NCBI RefSeq assembly: GCF_907163125.1
Contig: NZ_OU015319.1
Location: forward strand, 1,860,001 to 1,924,000
Source: Cloacibacterium caeni
GTDB lineage: Bacteria; Bacteroidota; Bacteroidia; Flavobacteriales; Weeksellaceae
Reading direction: 5' to 3'
DNA: 64,000 nt
The notes under the pieces are model-generated. The model was not told where the DNA came from. It was given only the letters and a program-made list of their open reading frames with translations, and did not search any database. Made by a program: the position numbers and the translations under genes. Below are positions 40,702 to 52,775 of this stretch, piece after piece. How positions within the stretch are numbered: the stretch's first letter is position 1; each line of letters opens with the position of its first letter.

Positions 40702-42180
40702 ATGATGAACGGAACTATGATTCAATATTTCCATTGGTACACAGAAGGCGATGGAAAACTTTGGGAAGAAGTACAACAAAACGCAGAATATTTAGCAGAA
40801 CTTGGCATTACAATGGTTTGGTTACCACCTGCTTACAAAGCTAATGGTGGCGGATTTTCTGTGGGTTATGATCCCTATGATTTATTTGATTTGGGAGAAT
40901 TTGACCAAAAAGGTGGAATTCCCACCAAATATGGAACTAAAGAACAATATATTTCTGCCATCAATGCGCTTCGTGAAAAAGGAATTGGAACAATTGTAGA
41001 TATTGTGCTGAATCACAAAGCTGGCGGTGATGAAAAAGAACGTTTTCAAGTGTACAAAGTAGATCCAAACAATCGACAGAACTTCATTTCTGAGCCTTTT
41101 GAAATAGAAAGTTACACTAAATTCACTTTTCCGGGAAGAAATAAAAAATATTCGGATTTCGAATGGAATTTCACTTGTTTTACAGGCGTAGATTTTGCCG
41201 AAGGTGAAGAAGGAGATTTCATTTATCAAATTATTACCGAACATGGTGATGGTTGGGAAGAAATGACCAGCGATGAAAAAGGAAATTACGATTTTTTGAT
41301 GTACAATGACATCGAACATCGAAATCCTCATGTAAGAGAAGAACTCAATTATTGGGGAAAATGGTATCATGAAACCGTAGGTTTTGAAGGTGTTCGTTTA
41401 GATGCTGTGAAACATCAATCTCCAGAATTTTATAAAGAATGGCTTCAGTTATTACGCGCCAATACTGGTAAAAACCTCTTTGCAGTAGGAGAATTTTGGG
41501 CTCCCGGTGAATTGCCACTTTTAGAAAAATATATTGAAGAAACCGAAGGTTGTATGAGCCTTTTTGATGCTTCTTTGCATCATAATTTGCATACTGCATC
41601 ACAATCGGGAAGCGAATTTGACTTGCGAACTATTTTCGACAACACTTTGGTTCAATCTCAACCCAATTTATCAGTTACAGTGGTTGATAACCATGACACT
41701 CAACCTTTGCAAGCTTTAGAAGCTCCTGTAGAACCTTGGTTTAAACCGATTGCTTATGCATTAATTTTGCTGAGACAAGAAGGTTTTCCTTGTGTTTTCT
41801 ATCCAGATTTATTTGGAGCCACTTACAAAGATTATGGAAGTGATGGCAATGAACACGAAATTTTCTTAGAAAAAGTAGACCAAATAGAAGAACTTTTGAA
41901 ATTGAGAAAAACTAATGCTTACGGAATGCAAAGAGATTATTTCGAAGATGCTAATTGCATCGGTTGGACTCGAGAAGGTGATGAAGAACATAAAGGTTGT
42001 GCAGTAGTGATAAGCAATAAAGACCAATACGAAAAACCTATGGAAATGGGAACGCAATATACTGGTCAGTATTTTTATGACGCATTAGGAAGATTCGAAC
42101 ATACTGTTCAAATTGATGAAAATGGCTGGGGAAATTTCACTGTTCCCGCTGGAAATGTAAGCGTTTGGGTTCCTGAATAG
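40702..42180 (+). CDS. Cytoplasmic alpha-amylase (GH13)
   Basis: Hydrolyses internal alpha-1,4 bonds of glucans. The catalytic residues are Asp234 (GVRLDAVKH), Glu264 (AVGEFW) and Asp332 (VDNHDTQP). TIVDIVLNHKAGGDE is conserved region I with calcium ligands, and WLPPAYKANGGGFSVGYDPYDLFDLGEF leads the barrel. There is no signal peptide, so it should act on intracellular glycogen or maltodextrin, like GH13 subfamily 5 enzymes of bacilli and E. coli AmyA. 492 residues, complete. A second ATG (codon 2) is an equally good start. Confidence 0.93.
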   Translation: MMNGTMIQYFHWYTEGDGKLWEEVQQNAEYLAELGITMVWLPPAYKANGGGFSVGYDPYDLFDLGEFDQKGGIPTKYGTKEQYISAINALREKGIGTIVDIVLNHKAGGDEKERFQVYKVDPNNRQNFISEPFEIESYTKFTFPGRNKKYSDFEWNFTCFTGVDFAEGEEGDFIYQIITEHGDGWEEMTSDEKGNYDFLMYNDIEHRNPHVREELNYWGKWYHETVGFEGVRLDAVKHQSPEFYKEWLQLLRANTGKNLFAVGEFWAPGELPLLEKYIEETEGCMSLFDASLHHNLHTASQSGSEFDLRTIFDNTLVQSQPNLSVTVVDNHDTQPLQALEAPVEPWFKPIAYALILLRQEGFPCVFYPDLFGATYKDYGSDGNEHEIFLEKVDQIEELLKLRKTNAYGMQRDYFEDANCIGWTREGDEEHKGCAVVISNKDQYEKPMEMGTQYTGQYFYDALGRFEHTVQIDENGWGNFTVPAGNVSVWVPE

Positions 42181-42181
42181 T

Positions 42182-43459
42182 CTATTTCAAAGCTTTTTTA
42201 ACCTCTGAAAATTTCCCATCAATAGGTTCTGAAATTTTTAAACCGAGAATTTCCGCAACCAAAGGATAAACACTCACATTCTGAAATTCATCGATTTCTA
42301 AATTATTTTTGAAAACATTTCCCCAAGCGTAAAAAGTGGCTTTCATTTCTGGTGTTTTTCTAGGATTGTAGCCATGTTTTCCTGCAGAAGTAGATTTTCC
42401 TTTTTCTAAAAATATTTTTGGTGCATTCGGAACTAATAAAATCTGACCGATGCGGTTATATTGGTCATCTTTTGTTCCATAATGCAGTTTTCTAGGAAAT
42501 TTTTTGGTCAAAAAAACTTGGTAATCTTCAGTTTTTGAGTTTTTCAATTCACGATATGTAGATTTTACCTCATCAGGATTTTTAACCACTACTCTGAGTA
42601 AGGTTTGAGAATTATAAATATCAAATCTTTCTTTATTGAGAAGCATTTCTGGAATAGAAAGCGGATTTTCTTTATCTACTTTAATCATTCCATGGTCTGA
42701 AACGAAGATGAAATTCACGTTTTTCAAACCCAATTGATTCACTTTTTCCACCAAATTACCGATGGCGTTATCTACCAATTGTACAGATTTTTCGGCTTCT
42801 GGAGATTCTGGTCCAAATCGATGACCTGCTCCATCTACTTCTGGAAAATACAGTGAAATAAAGTGCGGACGAACATTTTCTGGCAATTTTAACCAGTTCA
42901 CTACTTTATTAATTTTTTCTTCAGGTGAAAATTTTTCGTGATAGTGATAATAGTAAGTTGGTCTTGTTTTTCCAGCGTCACTTGCAGAACCAACCCATTG
43001 CAGAGAAGCGGTAACCATTCCTTGTTGCTCTGCCAAACTCCAAAGCGGAATTCCGCCGTACCAAGAACCATCTTCTGCATTTTCTTTTTTATTCATTGCA
43101 TAGGCTTTTTTTCTGGAGTAATCATAGAAAAAATTATCTACCAAACCGTGATGAGAAGGATATAAACCTGTAATAATAGACCAATGATTCGGGAAAGTGA
43201 TGCTGGGGTAACTTGGCAACATGGCTTTTGCTTTTACACCTTCATTTGAAAATTTTTGAAGATTTTGAGCATTATATTTTTCGGTATAATCATATCTGTA
43301 ACCGTCTGCAGAAATAAAAATAAGGTATGGCTTTTCTAGTGCTTCTGTTGAATTAAATCTATTAGGAGTAATAACTTGGGCTGTATCAACCGCGAGATTA
43401 TGTTGAGCAAAAAAGAGAGAAAACAGAAAAATACTGAAACCCGAAAATATTTTTTTCAT
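42182..43459 (-). CDS. Exported NPP-type phosphodiesterase / alkaline phosphatase superfamily
   Basis: A signal peptide (MKKIFSGFSIFLFSLFFAQ) is followed by the nucleotide pyrophosphatase/phosphodiesterase fold. ISADGYRYDYTEKY has the first metal-binding Asp. The catalytic Thr is expected in YPSITFPNHWSIITGLYPSHHG. FPEVDGAGHRFGPES, VSDHGMIKV and GKHGYNP supply the remaining Asp/His ligands. It cleaves phosphodiester or pyrophosphate bonds in the periplasm. The ATG at 43459 is chosen for the signal peptide; a longer frame overlaps the promoter. Complete at 425 residues. Confidence 0.9.
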   Translation of the reverse strand: MKKIFSGFSIFLFSLFFAQHNLAVDTAQVITPNRFNSTEALEKPYLIFISADGYRYDYTEKYNAQNLQKFSNEGVKAKAMLPSYPSITFPNHWSIITGLYPSHHGLVDNFFYDYSRKKAYAMNKKENAEDGSWYGGIPLWSLAEQQGMVTASLQWVGSASDAGKTRPTYYYHYHEKFSPEEKINKVVNWLKLPENVRPHFISLYFPEVDGAGHRFGPESPEAEKSVQLVDNAIGNLVEKVNQLGLKNVNFIFVSDHGMIKVDKENPLSIPEMLLNKERFDIYNSQTLLRVVVKNPDEVKSTYRELKNSKTEDYQVFLTKKFPRKLHYGTKDDQYNRIGQILLVPNAPKIFLEKGKSTSAGKHGYNPRKTPEMKATFYAWGNVFKNNLEIDEFQNVSVYPLVAEILGLKISEPIDGKFSEVKKALK

Positions 43460-43475
43460 TGCAGATGATTTGCTA

Positions 43476-43483
43476 CAAAAATA
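43476..43483 (-). promoter_or_regulatory. -7 box TATTTTTG of the phosphodiesterase gene
   Basis: Perfect TAnnTTTG on the minus strand, 16 bases before the ATG at 43459. Confidence 0.5.
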
Positions 43484-43501
43484 CACGTTTTTTGCAAAAA
43501 A

Positions 43502-43533
43502 AAATCCTAGCCATTTTAAAATGGCTAGGATTT
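43502..43533. terminator. Terminator after the DUF3467 gene
   Basis: Perfect 32-base palindrome AAATCCTAGCCATTTT / AAAATGGCTAGGATTT followed on the minus strand by T9. It ends the long ribosomal/RNA polymerase transcript. Confidence 0.85.
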
Positions 43534-43555
43534 AGAATATTTTATTAAGTTTTGA

Positions 43556-43858
43556 TTATGCTTGAGCATTACCAGCACCTACTACGAAAGGTTCAACTTC
43601 TTTGATTTCTCCGAATTGAGCTTCATAGTTTTGGATATTTTGTTGAAGAGCAGCTAAAACTCTTTTTGCATGAAGAGGAGCAAGGATTACTCTGCTTCTT
43701 ACTTGAGCTTGTTGAACTCCTGGCATTAATTGAATGAAATCTAATACAAACTCAGATGGAGAGTGGTTTACTAATGCAAGATTGCAATAAGCACCAGCTG
43801 CTACCATTTCGTTTAATTGAATATTGATGTTTTGATCTTGGTTTTGGTTGTTATCCAT
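43556..43858 (-). CDS. DUF3467 family protein
   Basis: A 100-residue protein with the family core INIQLNEMVAAGAYCNLALVNHSPSEFVLDFIQLMPG and AQVRSRVILAPLHAKRVLAALQQNIQNYEAQFG. The function is unknown; the gene commonly follows rpoC in Bacteroidota. It is soluble, with an acidic/Asn-rich N terminus. It is separated from rpoC by a hairpin and ends at a strong terminator. Confidence 0.88.
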   Translation of the reverse strand: MDNNQNQDQNINIQLNEMVAAGAYCNLALVNHSPSEFVLDFIQLMPGVQQAQVRSRVILAPLHAKRVLAALQQNIQNYEAQFGEIKEVEPFVVGAGNAQA

Positions 43859-43901
43859 TTGTATAAGTTTTAATAAGTTAATATTTTACATTCAAAAAAA
43901 G

Positions 43902-43937
43902 AAGGTTTAAAGAACAGTAAAACTGTCTTTAAACCTT
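43902..43937 (-). terminator. rpoC terminator or attenuator
   Basis: Minus-strand hairpin AAGGTTTAAAG-ACAG / CTGT-CTTTAAACCTT followed by a CTTTTTTT tract. Confidence 0.8.
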
Positions 43938-43946
43938 ACATTCATA

Positions 43947-46900
43947 TTAATTTAAATCCTCGAATTCTTTTTTAGAACCCACGATTACACTTTGATAATC
44001 TTTAAGACCTGTACCAGCAGGAATTCTGTGACCTACGATTACATTTTCTTTAAGACCGTTTAGTTCGTCTACTTTACCAGACACTGCTGCTTCGTTTAGA
44101 ACTTTTGTAGTCTCTTGGAATGATGCTGCAGACATGAAAGACTTAGTCTGTAAAGCTGCTCTGGTAATACCTTGTAAAACAGGTGTTGCAGTTGCGGTAA
44201 GTGCTTCACGAACTTCTACTAATTGAAGATCTTCTCTCTTCAGTTTAGAATTTTCGTCTCTCAATTCTCTAGCGGTAATCATTTGACCAGCTTTGAAAAT
44301 TTTAGAATCTCCTGGTTCAGTTACAACTTTCAATCCGAAAACTCTGTTGTTTTCTTCAAGGAAATCATATTTATGTTCTAGACTGTTTTCAAGGAATTGG
44401 GTATCACCTCCGTCTACGATTTCTACTTTAGTCATCATCTGTCTTACGATGATTTCGAAATGCTTATCGTCAATTTTTACCCCTTGTAAACGGTAAACTT
44501 CTTGAATTTCGTTTACTAAGTACTCTTGAACAGCTGTTGGACCTTTGATTCTTAAGATATCATCTGGTGTTACAGAACCGTCAGAAAGTGGCGAACCAGC
44601 TCTCACGAAGTCGTTTTCTTGAACTAAGATTTGATTAGAAAGTTTTACTAAATATTTCTTAATCTCACCTGTTTTAGATTCTACGATTAATTCACGGTTA
44701 CCTCTCTTAATTTTACCATAAGAAACTACCCCGTCAATTTCTGTAACTACAGCAGGATTAGAAGGATTTCTCGCTTCGAATAATTCGGTTACTCTTGGTA
44801 AACCTCCTGTGATATCCCCTGCTTTTGCAGATTTTCTAGGAATTTTGATTAAGACTTTACCCGCCTTAATTTTTTCACCATCATTTACCATTAAGTGAGC
44901 TCCTACTGGTAAGTTGTATGCTTTTTGCTCAACTCCTTTAGAATCTACCACTTTCAAGGTAGGAATGGCTTTCTTATTTCTAGATTCTGAGATTACTTTT
45001 TCTTCGAAACCTGTTTGTTCGTCGATTTCCAATTGGAAAGAAACCCCTTGAATAATATCTTCGTATTCTACTTTACCAGCAGTTTCTGCAATGATAACCG
45101 CGTTATATGGATCCCATTTTGCAATAAGGTCTCCTTTTTTCACTTTATCACCAGGTTTTACAGAAAGTGCAGAACCATAAGGTACGTTTGCTACCATTAA
45201 TGGAGTTCTCGCTGCATTATCTGCTACTAAACGGAATTCTGTAGAACGAGAAATTACGATATCTGCTTCATTACCATTTTCATCTTCAGAAATAATGGTT
45301 CTTAATTCGTCAAATTCTACGATACCATCTCTCTTAGCAACGATAGTAGGATTTTCTGAAACGTTTCCTGCAGTTCCCCCTTGGTGGAAAGTTCTCAGTG
45401 TAAGCTGAGTACCTGGTTCCCCAATTGATTGTGCTGCAATTACACCTACAGCTTCTCCCATGTGAATCATCTTACCTGTAGCTAGGTTACGTCCGTAACA
45501 TTTCGCACAGATACCTTTTTTAGCTTCACAAGTTAATGGTGAACGAACTTCTACAGTTTCTATACCCGCTTCTTCTACTTTTTTAGCAAGCTCTTCGTTA
45601 ATCAACTCATCTGCGTGAACTAAAATTTCGTCGTTTTCTGGATTATAGATGTCGTGAAGAGAAACTCTACCAAGAATTCTTTCTGATAGTTTTTCTACTA
45701 TTTCATCATTTTTCTTCAATGCAGCTACTTCTGTACCTCTTAATGTACCACAATCATCTTCTGTAATGATTACGTCTTGAGCTACGTCTACTAATCTTCT
45801 TGTTAAGTAACCAGCATCCGCAGTTTTAAGAGCGGTATCCGCAAGACCTTTACGAGCACCGTGGGTAGAGATAAAGTATTCCAAAATTGATAAACCTTCT
45901 TTAAAGTTCGCAATAATTGGGTTTTCGATGATCTCTGCTCCTACTGCACCAGCTTTTTGTGGTTTTGCCATCAAACCTCTCATACCAGATAACTGACGAA
46001 TCTGTTCTTTAGAACCCCTCGCTCCAGAATCTAGCATCATATATACAGAGTTAAATCCACCTTGGTCAGATTTCATTCTGCTCATAATCATCTCAGTAAG
46101 ACCAGCATTGGTATTGGTCCAAACGTCGATTACTTGGTTATAACGTTCTGTATCTGTGATAAGACCCATGTTATAGTTCCCTTTAATCTCGTCTACTGTT
46201 TCAATTGCTTGAGCAATCATGGTTTTCTTTTCTGCTGGTACTACAATATCAGCCAGTGAGAAAGATAGACCGCCTTTGAAAGCGTTCATATAACCAAGAT
46301 TTTTCATATCATCAAGGAACTTAACAGTAGTTGGGAAATCTGTATCTGCTAAGATTTTACCAATTACGTTTCTTAATGATTTTTTAGTCAATAATTCATC
46401 AATATAACCTACTTGTTTAGGAACAATTTGGTTAAATAAAATTCTACCAACTGTAGTATCTTGAAGTTTAGTTACGATTTCTCCTTCTTCTGTTTTAAAT
46501 GGAAGTCTACATCTTACTTTAGCGTTAAGAGAAACTTGACCTTCAGAGTAAGCAATTTCTACTTCTTCTGGAGAATAGAATACTAAACCTTCACCTTTTA
46601 CCTTGTGCGTTTCTGTAGAATGCGCTTCTTTGGTCATGAAATATAGACCAAGAACCATGTCCTGAGAAGGTACGGTAATAGGAGAACCATTTGCAGGGTT
46701 CAAGATATTCTGAGAACCTAGCATTAATAACTGAGCTTCTAGAATCGCTTCTGGGCCTAAAGGTAAGTGTACCGCCATCTGGTCACCATCGAAGTCGGCG
46801 TTGAATGCCGTAGTTACTAACGGGTGAAGTTGGATAGCTTTACCTTCAATCATTTTAGGCTGAAATGCTTGGATACCCAATCTGTGAAGGGTAGGTGCAC

Positions 46901-48212
46901 GGTTCAATAGAACTGGGTGACCTTTCATCACGTTTTCTAGAATATCATAAACTACTGGTTCTTTTCTATCGATAATTCTTTTAGCAGATTTTACTGTTTT
47001 TACAATACCTCTTTCAATTAACTTTCTAATGATAAATGGTTTGTAAAGTTCTGCTGCCATATCTTTAGGAATACCACACTCGTGTAATTGTAAGTTAGGA
47101 CCTACAACAATAACCGAACGTGCAGAGTAGTCTACCCTTTTCCCTAATAAGTTCTGACGGAAACGACCTTGTTTTCCTTTCAATGAATCAGAAAGCGATT
47201 TCAATGGTCTGTTAGATTCTGATTTTACAGCAGATGATTTTCTAGTGTTATCAAATAATGAATCTACCGCTTCCTGAAGCATACGCTTCTCATTTCTCAA
47301 GATAACTTCTGGAGCTTTAATCTCTAAAAGTCTCTTTAGACGGTTGTTTCTAATGATAACTCTTCTGTATAAATCATTTAAATCTGATGTAGCGAATCTA
47401 CCACCATCTAGTGGAACTAGTGGTCTTAATTCTGGTGGAATTACAGGAAGAACACGCATTACCATCCATTCTGGGCGGTTAATCATTCTAGTATTAGCAC
47501 CTCTAAGAGCTTCTACTACAGATAATCTTTTTAATGCTTCAGTTCTTCTTTGTTTAGAAGATTCATTGTGAGCTTTGTGACGAAGATCGTAAGAAAGAGC
47601 ATCTAAATCAATTCTCTTTAACAATTCTTCCACTGCTTCAGCACCCATTTTAGCAACAAATTTGTTAGGGTCTGTATCTTCTAAATATTGGTTTTCAATA
47701 GGAAGGGTTTCTAAAACATCTAGATATTCTTCTTCTGTTAAGAATTCTTTGTCTTCGAAATCAGAACCGTCTGCTTTTTTAGCGATACCTTGTTGGATTA
47801 CTACATATCTTTCGTAGTAGATAATCATATCTAATTTCTTAGAAGGTAATCCTAAAAGGTAACCAATTTTGTTTGGAAGTGAGCGGAAATACCAGATGTG
47901 AGCTACTGGAACCACTAAATTAATGTGTCCAATTCTCTCTCTACGTACTTTTTTCTCGGTAACTTCTACACCACAACGGTCACAAACGATGCCTTTGTAT
48001 CGAATTCTCTTATATTTTCCACAAGCACATTCGTAATCCTTTACAGGACCGAAGATTTTCTCGCAGAATAAACCATCTCTTTCTGGTTTGTGAGTTCTAT
48101 AGTTAATCGTTTCTGGTTTTAGCACCTCTCCTTTTGACTCTTGAAGAATAATTTCAGGAGAAGCTAAACCGATGGTGATTTTACTAAATCTACTTGTTTT
48201 ATTTTTTGACAT
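43947..48212 (-). CDS. rpoC: DNA-directed RNA polymerase subunit beta'
   Basis: Catalytic subunit carrying the active-site magnesium triad [12 protein letters not shown] (about residues 470-481). The N-terminal zinc-binding cysteines are in [24 protein letters not shown] and the second zinc site in [30 protein letters not shown] lies near the trigger-loop region, and the C-terminal [25 protein letters not shown] is conserved. 1421 residues is the normal Bacteroidota size. It is coupled to rpoB with a 33-base gap. Confidence 0.98.
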   Translation of the reverse strand: MSKNKTSRFSKITIGLASPEIILQESKGEVLKPETINYRTHKPERDGLFCEKIFGPVKDYECACGKYKRIRYKGIVCDRCGVEVTEKKVRRERIGHINLVVPVAHIWYFRSLPNKIGYLLGLPSKKLDMIIYYERYVVIQQGIAKKADGSDFEDKEFLTEEEYLDVLETLPIENQYLEDTDPNKFVAKMGAEAVEELLKRIDLDALSYDLRHKAHNESSKQRRTEALKRLSVVEALRGANTRMINRPEWMVMRVLPVIPPELRPLVPLDGGRFATSDLNDLYRRVIIRNNRLKRLLEIKAPEVILRNEKRMLQEAVDSLFDNTRKSSAVKSESNRPLKSLSDSLKGKQGRFRQNLLGKRVDYSARSVIVVGPNLQLHECGIPKDMAAELYKPFIIRKLIERGIVKTVKSAKRIIDRKEPVVYDILENVMKGHPVLLNRAPTLHRLGIQAFQPKMIEGKAIQLHPLVTTAFNADFDGDQMAVHLPLGPEAILEAQLLMLGSQNILNPANGSPITVPSQDMVLGLYFMTKEAHSTETHKVKGEGLVFYSPEEVEIAYSEGQVSLNAKVRCRLPFKTEEGEIVTKLQDTTVGRILFNQIVPKQVGYIDELLTKKSLRNVIGKILADTDFPTTVKFLDDMKNLGYMNAFKGGLSFSLADIVVPAEKKTMIAQAIETVDEIKGNYNMGLITDTERYNQVIDVWTNTNAGLTEMIMSRMKSDQGGFNSVYMMLDSGARGSKEQIRQLSGMRGLMAKPQKAGAVGAEIIENPIIANFKEGLSILEYFISTHGARKGLADTALKTADAGYLTRRLVDVAQDVIITEDDCGTLRGTEVAALKKNDEIVEKLSERILGRVSLHDIYNPENDEILVHADELINEELAKKVEEAGIETVEVRSPLTCEAKKGICAKCYGRNLATGKMIHMGEAVGVIAAQSIGEPGTQLTLRTFHQGGTAGNVSENPTIVAKRDGIVEFDELRTIISEDENGNEADIVISRSTEFRLVADNAARTPLMVANVPYGSALSVKPGDKVKKGDLIAKWDPYNAVIIAETAGKVEYEDIIQGVSFQLEIDEQTGFEEKVISESRNKKAIPTLKVVDSKGVEQKAYNLPVGAHLMVNDGEKIKAGKVLIKIPRKSAKAGDITGGLPRVTELFEARNPSNPAVVTEIDGVVSYGKIKRGNRELIVESKTGEIKKYLVKLSNQILVQENDFVRAGSPLSDGSVTPDDILRIKGPTAVQEYLVNEIQEVYRLQGVKIDDKHFEIIVRQMMTKVEIVDGGDTQFLENSLEHKYDFLEENNRVFGLKVVTEPGDSKIFKAGQMITARELRDENSKLKREDLQLVEVREALTATATPVLQGITRAALQTKSFMSAASFQETTKVLNEAAVSGKVDELNGLKENVIVGHRIPAGTGLKDYQSVIVGSKKEFEDLN

Positions 48213-48245
48213 AATCTGTTCAAATAAAAATTAAAAAAATGAGGA

Positions 48246-51200
48246 TTACTCTTCCAATCTTATATCAAGACCTAGACCTTGTAATTCGTGTAACAATACG
48301 TTGAAAGATTCTGGAATACCAGGTTCTGGCATAGCCTCACCTTTTGCGATTGCTTCATACGTTTTCGCTCTACCGATTACGTCGTCTGATTTCACGGTTA
48401 AGATTTCTCTCAAGATGTTAGACGCTCCGAATGCTTCTAGAGCCCAAACCTCCATCTCTCCGAATCTCTGTCCACCGAATTGTGCTTTACCTCCTAATGG
48501 TTGCTGAGTAATTAATGAATAAGGACCGATAGAACGTGCGTGCATCTTATCATCTACCATGTGTCCTAGTTTCAACATATAAATTACCCCAACTGTAGCA
48601 GGCTGAGTAAATCTCTCACCAGTACCACCATCATATAAATAAGTACTTCCGTAGATAGGAAGACCTGCTTTTTCGGTGTATTCTGTGATTTGTTCTAAGC
48701 TTGCACCATCAAAGATAGGAGTAGCAAATTTTAATCCTAATTTTTTACCAGCCCATCCTAAAACGGTTTCGTAAATCTGACCGATGTTCATACGAGAAGG
48801 TACACCTAGTGGATTCAATACGATATCTACAGGAGTTCCGTCTTCTAAGAATGGCATATCTTCTTCTCTTACAATTCTAGACACGATACCTTTGTTACCG
48901 TGACGACCTGCCATTTTATCACCTACGTTTAATTTACGTTTTTTAGCGATGTATACTTTAGCTAGTTTAATGATACCTGCTGGAAGTTCGTCTCCGATAG
49001 AAATAGCATATTTCTCACGGTTTTTAACTCCTTGAATATCATTATATTTAATTTTATAATTATGAATTAACTGTTTAATTAAATCATTTTTATCAGCATC
49101 TACAGTCCAATCTGCACCACTTACGTTTACATAATCTTCTACAGATTGAAGAAGTTTTAGCGTAAACTTAGCTCCTTTTGGAATGATTTCTTCTTCTAAG
49201 TCGTTATTAACACCTTGAGAAGTTTTACCATTAACAAGAGTATTTAATTTTTCAAGAAGGGTATTTCTTAATTCATCGAATTGAGCTTTGTATCTGTTTT
49301 CGATTTCTTCAAGTTTTAACTTCTCTTCAGTTCTTTTCTTCTTGTCTTTGATGTTTCTTGAGAATAATTTTTTGTTGATAACAACACCTCTTAGTGAAGA
49401 GTCTGCTTTTAATGAAGCATCTTTTACATCACCAGCTTTGTCACCAAAGATTGCTCTCAATAGTTTTTCTTCTGGAGTAGGATCAGATTCACCTTTTGGG
49501 GTAATTTTACCGATTAAGATATCACCAGGTTTCACTTCTGCACCAATTCTAATCATACCGTTTTCATCAAGGTCTTTAGTAGCCTCTTCTGAAACGTTAG
49601 GAATATCTGCAGTTAGTTCTTCCATACCTAGTTTGGTATCTCTTACCTCTAGTGAATACTCATCTACGTGAATAGAAGTAAACCAGTCTTCTCTTACTAC
49701 TTTCTCGTTGATTACAATCGCATCCTCGAAGTTATACCCTTTCCAAGGCATGAAGGCTACAGTAAGGTTTCTACCAATAGCTAATTCTCCTTTTTCGGTA
49801 GCGTAACCATCACAAAGCACTTGTCCTTTTACTACGGCATCACCCACTCTTACGTTTGGTCTAAGAGTAATGGTAGTAGATTGGTTGGTTTTTCTGAACT
49901 TAGTTAAGTTATATGTTTTAGTAGCAGATTCGAATTGTACTAAATCCTCATCTTCGCTTCTTTCGTATTTTATAACGATTTTGTCTGCATCTACATATTC
50001 TACTACCCCATTTCCTTCAGCATTAATTAAGATTCTAGAATCTGTAGCCACTTGTTTTTCTAAACCTGTACCTACAATTGGAGCTTCTGGTTTTAACAAT
50101 GGAACAGCCTGACGCATCATGTTAGATCCCATCAATGCACGGTTCGCATCATCATGCTCCAAGAAAGGAATTAAAGATGCAGAAATACCAGCAATCTGGT
50201 TAGGTGCAATATCTAATAAGTCTACTTGACTAGGCTCTACTACTGGATAGTCACCATCAAGACGAGCAATAACTCTTTCTGTATTGAAACTTCCATCTTC
50301 TGCTAAATCTACGTTTGCCTGAGCAATGATTTTAGATTCTTCATCTTCTGCATTTAAATAGATTGGTGCTGCAGAGAAATCTACTTTACCATTTTCTACT
50401 TTTCTATATGGAGTTTCGATGAAACCTAAATTATTGATTTTAGCATAACATCCTAGTGAAGAAATCAAACCAATGTTTGGTCCTTCTGGAGTTTCAATCG
50501 GGCAAATTCTTCCGTAGTGAGTATGGTGAACGTCACGCACCTCGAAACCCGCTCTTTCTCTTGATAAACCACCAGGTCCTAAAGCTGAAAGTCTTCTCTT
50601 GTGAGTGATTTCAGATAGTGGGTTGGTTTGGTCCATGAACTGAGAAAGCTGGTTGGTACCAAAGAATGAGTTGATAACTGATGTTAATGTTTTTGCATTT
50701 ACTAAGTCTAGCGGCGTAAAGATTTCGTTATCTCTTACGTTCATTCTTTCTTTAATTGTTCTCGCAATTCTAGAAAGACCTACACCAAACTGACCAGCTA
50801 ATTGCTCACCAACAGTTTTAATTCTTCTGTTTGATAAGTGGTCGATATCATCTACTTCAGTTTTAGAGTTTGCAAGCTCTATTAAGTGTCTTACGATAGA
50901 GATAATATCTTCTTTAGTAAGAACTTCTGTAGTAGTAGGGATGTTAAGACCTAGTTTTTTGTTCAATCTGTAACGACCAACTTCACCTAATGAATATCTT
51001 TGTTCAGAGAAGAATAATTTTTCAATAATTCCTCTTGCTGTTTCTTCATCTGGTGGATCTGCGTTACGTAACTGACGATAAATGTATTCTACCGCTTCTT
51101 TTTCTGAGTTGGTAGGGTCTTTTTGTAATGTATTTTGAATGATAGAGAATTCACCGCTATTTTCGTTGTGAATTAAGATAGACTTAACACCAGCATCTAA

Positions 51201-52073
51201 AATAAGGTCTAAGTGTTCTTTTTCAAGAACAGTTTCTCTGTCAAGGATAATTTCATTTCTTTCGATAGAAACTACTTCACCTGTATCTTCGTCTACGAAA
51301 TCTTCGAACCAAGTATTCAATACTCTAGCTGCTAAAGTTCTACCTTGAACTTTTTTAAGATTCGCTTTAGATACTTTTACTTCTTCTGCAAGGTCAAAGA
51401 TCTGAAGAATTTCTTTATCAGACTCATAACCGATTGCTCTAAGTAATGTAGTTAAAGGTAATTTCTTTTTACGGTCAATATACGCATACATTACGTTATT
51501 GATATCCGTAGTAAATTCCATCCAAGAACCTTTGAAAGGGATAATTCTTGAATAGTATAATTTAGTTCCGTTTGCGTGATACGTCTGTCCAAAGAATACA
51601 CCTGGAGATCTGTGTAACTGTGTTACAATTACACGTTCTGCACCATTGATGATGAATGAACCAGAAGGAGTCATGTAAGGAACTGGACCTAAATATACAT
51701 CTTGAATTACTGTCTGGAAATCTTCATGTTCCGGGTCAGTACAGTATAGTTTAAGTCTTGCTTTAAGAGGCACACTGTAAGTAAGACCTCTTTCCACGCA
51801 TTCGTCAATAGAATAACGAGGAGAATCTACCAAATAATCTAGAAATTCTAATACGAATTGATTTCTAGAATCTGTAATAGGAAAGTTTTCTTGAAAAGTC
51901 TTGTAAAGACCCTCATTCACTCTGTCCTCAGGAAGTGTATCTAACTGGAAAAACTCTTTGAAAGATTGCAACTGGATATCTAAGAAATCCGGAGTCACAA
52001 CGTTTCCTTTCGCAGAAGAAAAGTTAATTCTTTGATTTTCCTGAGTGCTTGTGATAGCTTTTGATTTACTCAT
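48246..52073 (-). CDS. rpoB: DNA-directed RNA polymerase subunit beta
   Basis: Core catalytic subunit. The rifampicin pocket region is [102 protein letters not shown] and the C-terminal [23 protein letters not shown] are conserved. 1275 residues. Its 267-base leader from rplL carries hairpins that may act as an attenuator. The rifampicin-pocket residues appear wild type ([16 protein letters not shown]). Confidence 0.98.
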   Translation of the reverse strand: MSKSKAITSTQENQRINFSSAKGNVVTPDFLDIQLQSFKEFFQLDTLPEDRVNEGLYKTFQENFPITDSRNQFVLEFLDYLVDSPRYSIDECVERGLTYSVPLKARLKLYCTDPEHEDFQTVIQDVYLGPVPYMTPSGSFIINGAERVIVTQLHRSPGVFFGQTYHANGTKLYYSRIIPFKGSWMEFTTDINNVMYAYIDRKKKLPLTTLLRAIGYESDKEILQIFDLAEEVKVSKANLKKVQGRTLAARVLNTWFEDFVDEDTGEVVSIERNEIILDRETVLEKEHLDLILDAGVKSILIHNENSGEFSIIQNTLQKDPTNSEKEAVEYIYRQLRNADPPDEETARGIIEKLFFSEQRYSLGEVGRYRLNKKLGLNIPTTTEVLTKEDIISIVRHLIELANSKTEVDDIDHLSNRRIKTVGEQLAGQFGVGLSRIARTIKERMNVRDNEIFTPLDLVNAKTLTSVINSFFGTNQLSQFMDQTNPLSEITHKRRLSALGPGGLSRERAGFEVRDVHHTHYGRICPIETPEGPNIGLISSLGCYAKINNLGFIETPYRKVENGKVDFSAAPIYLNAEDEESKIIAQANVDLAEDGSFNTERVIARLDGDYPVVEPSQVDLLDIAPNQIAGISASLIPFLEHDDANRALMGSNMMRQAVPLLKPEAPIVGTGLEKQVATDSRILINAEGNGVVEYVDADKIVIKYERSEDEDLVQFESATKTYNLTKFRKTNQSTTITLRPNVRVGDAVVKGQVLCDGYATEKGELAIGRNLTVAFMPWKGYNFEDAIVINEKVVREDWFTSIHVDEYSLEVRDTKLGMEELTADIPNVSEEATKDLDENGMIRIGAEVKPGDILIGKITPKGESDPTPEEKLLRAIFGDKAGDVKDASLKADSSLRGVVINKKLFSRNIKDKKKRTEEKLKLEEIENRYKAQFDELRNTLLEKLNTLVNGKTSQGVNNDLEEEIIPKGAKFTLKLLQSVEDYVNVSGADWTVDADKNDLIKQLIHNYKIKYNDIQGVKNREKYAISIGDELPAGIIKLAKVYIAKKRKLNVGDKMAGRHGNKGIVSRIVREEDMPFLEDGTPVDIVLNPLGVPSRMNIGQIYETVLGWAGKKLGLKFATPIFDGASLEQITEYTEKAGLPIYGSTYLYDGGTGERFTQPATVGVIYMLKLGHMVDDKMHARSIGPYSLITQQPLGGKAQFGGQRFGEMEVWALEAFGASNILREILTVKSDDVIGRAKTYEAIAKGEAMPEPGIPESFNVLLHELQGLGLDIRLEE

Positions 52074-52138
52074 AAAATGGTAAGAAAAGTTGGGTTAAAA
52101 AATATTTTACTTTATTTTGAAAAATATCAGCAAGATTA

Positions 52139-52200
52139 AAGACTAAGGTCTTGGCTCTTAACTAACTGCAACACTGGTATATCTTTTCACAGTGTAGTGC
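52139..52200 (-). promoter_or_regulatory. Structured rpoB leader
   Basis: Two hairpins in the rplL-rpoB gap: AAGAC-TAAG-GTCTT (52139-52152) and ACACTG / CAGTGT with GCA / TGC flanks (52168-52200). No perfect -7 box is seen, so they probably belong to the read-through transcript. Confidence 0.4.
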
Positions 52201-52285
52201 AAAATATTTTTTCTTTAGAATTTAAAATTTTCAAATAATTGAAAATCAATGAGTTATAATTTTAAAACAATTTAACTCTTAAAAT

Positions 52286-52323
52286 AGACATAGACCTACC
52301 CAATTCTGGGAAGGTCTAAGTCT
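52286..52323 (-). terminator. Attenuator-like hairpin after rplL
   Basis: Minus-strand stem AGAC..AGACCT.CCCA / TGGG.AGGTCT..GTCT with only a short T tract (ATTTTAA) after it. It lies 18 bases downstream of the rplL stop. This suggests partial termination between ribosomal and RNA polymerase genes, as known for the rplL-rpoB gap in E. coli. Confidence 0.6.
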
Positions 52324-52340
52324 TATACGGTGTAAATAGA

Positions 52341-52709
52341 TTATTTTAATTCTACTTCTGCACCAGCTTCTTCTAATTGCTTCTTAAGAGCTTCAGCTTC
52401 ATCTTTAGATGCACCTTCTTTAATAGCAGTTGGAGCACCATCTACCATATCTTTAGCTTCTTTAAGACCAGCACCAGTTAAATCTTTTACTAATTTAACG
52501 ATAGCTAATTTAGAAGCACCAGCTGATTTAAGGATTACGTCGAATTCAGTTTTTTCTTCAGCAGCATCAGCAGCTCCACCAGCAGCTACAACTACAGCAG
52601 CAGCAGCAGGCTCAATTCCGTACTCATCCTTAAGGATAGCAGCAAGTTCGTTTACGTCTTTTACAGTTAAGTTTACTAGCGTTTCAGCTAAATTTTTTAA
52701 ATCTGACAT
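52341..52709 (-). CDS. rplL: 50S ribosomal protein L7/L12
   Basis: Stalk protein that recruits translation factors. N-terminal dimerisation helices ([29 protein letters not shown]), an Ala-rich hinge, then the globular domain [71 protein letters not shown]. 122 residues. Confidence 0.98.
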   Translation of the reverse strand: MSDLKNLAETLVNLTVKDVNELAAILKDEYGIEPAAAAVVVAAGGAADAAEEKTEFDVILKSAGASKLAIVKLVKDLTGAGLKEAKDMVDGAPTAIKEGASKDEAEALKKQLEEAGAEVELK

Positions 52710-52775
52710 TGTATTAATGTTTAAATTGTTGAACGATTTATGTTATTTTTTTGAGTGTCTATTGAGACGGTTTAA

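Noticed and set aside
40882-41370. Open frame of 162 codons on the minus strand within the amylase gene
   Set aside because: Antisense shadow of the GH13 gene; no promoter, no recognisable domain.
49288-49671. Open frame of 127 codons on the plus strand inside rpoB
   Set aside because: It is antisense to a universally conserved gene, lacks a promoter and has a composition typical of shadow frames (Ser/Phe/Ile-rich).
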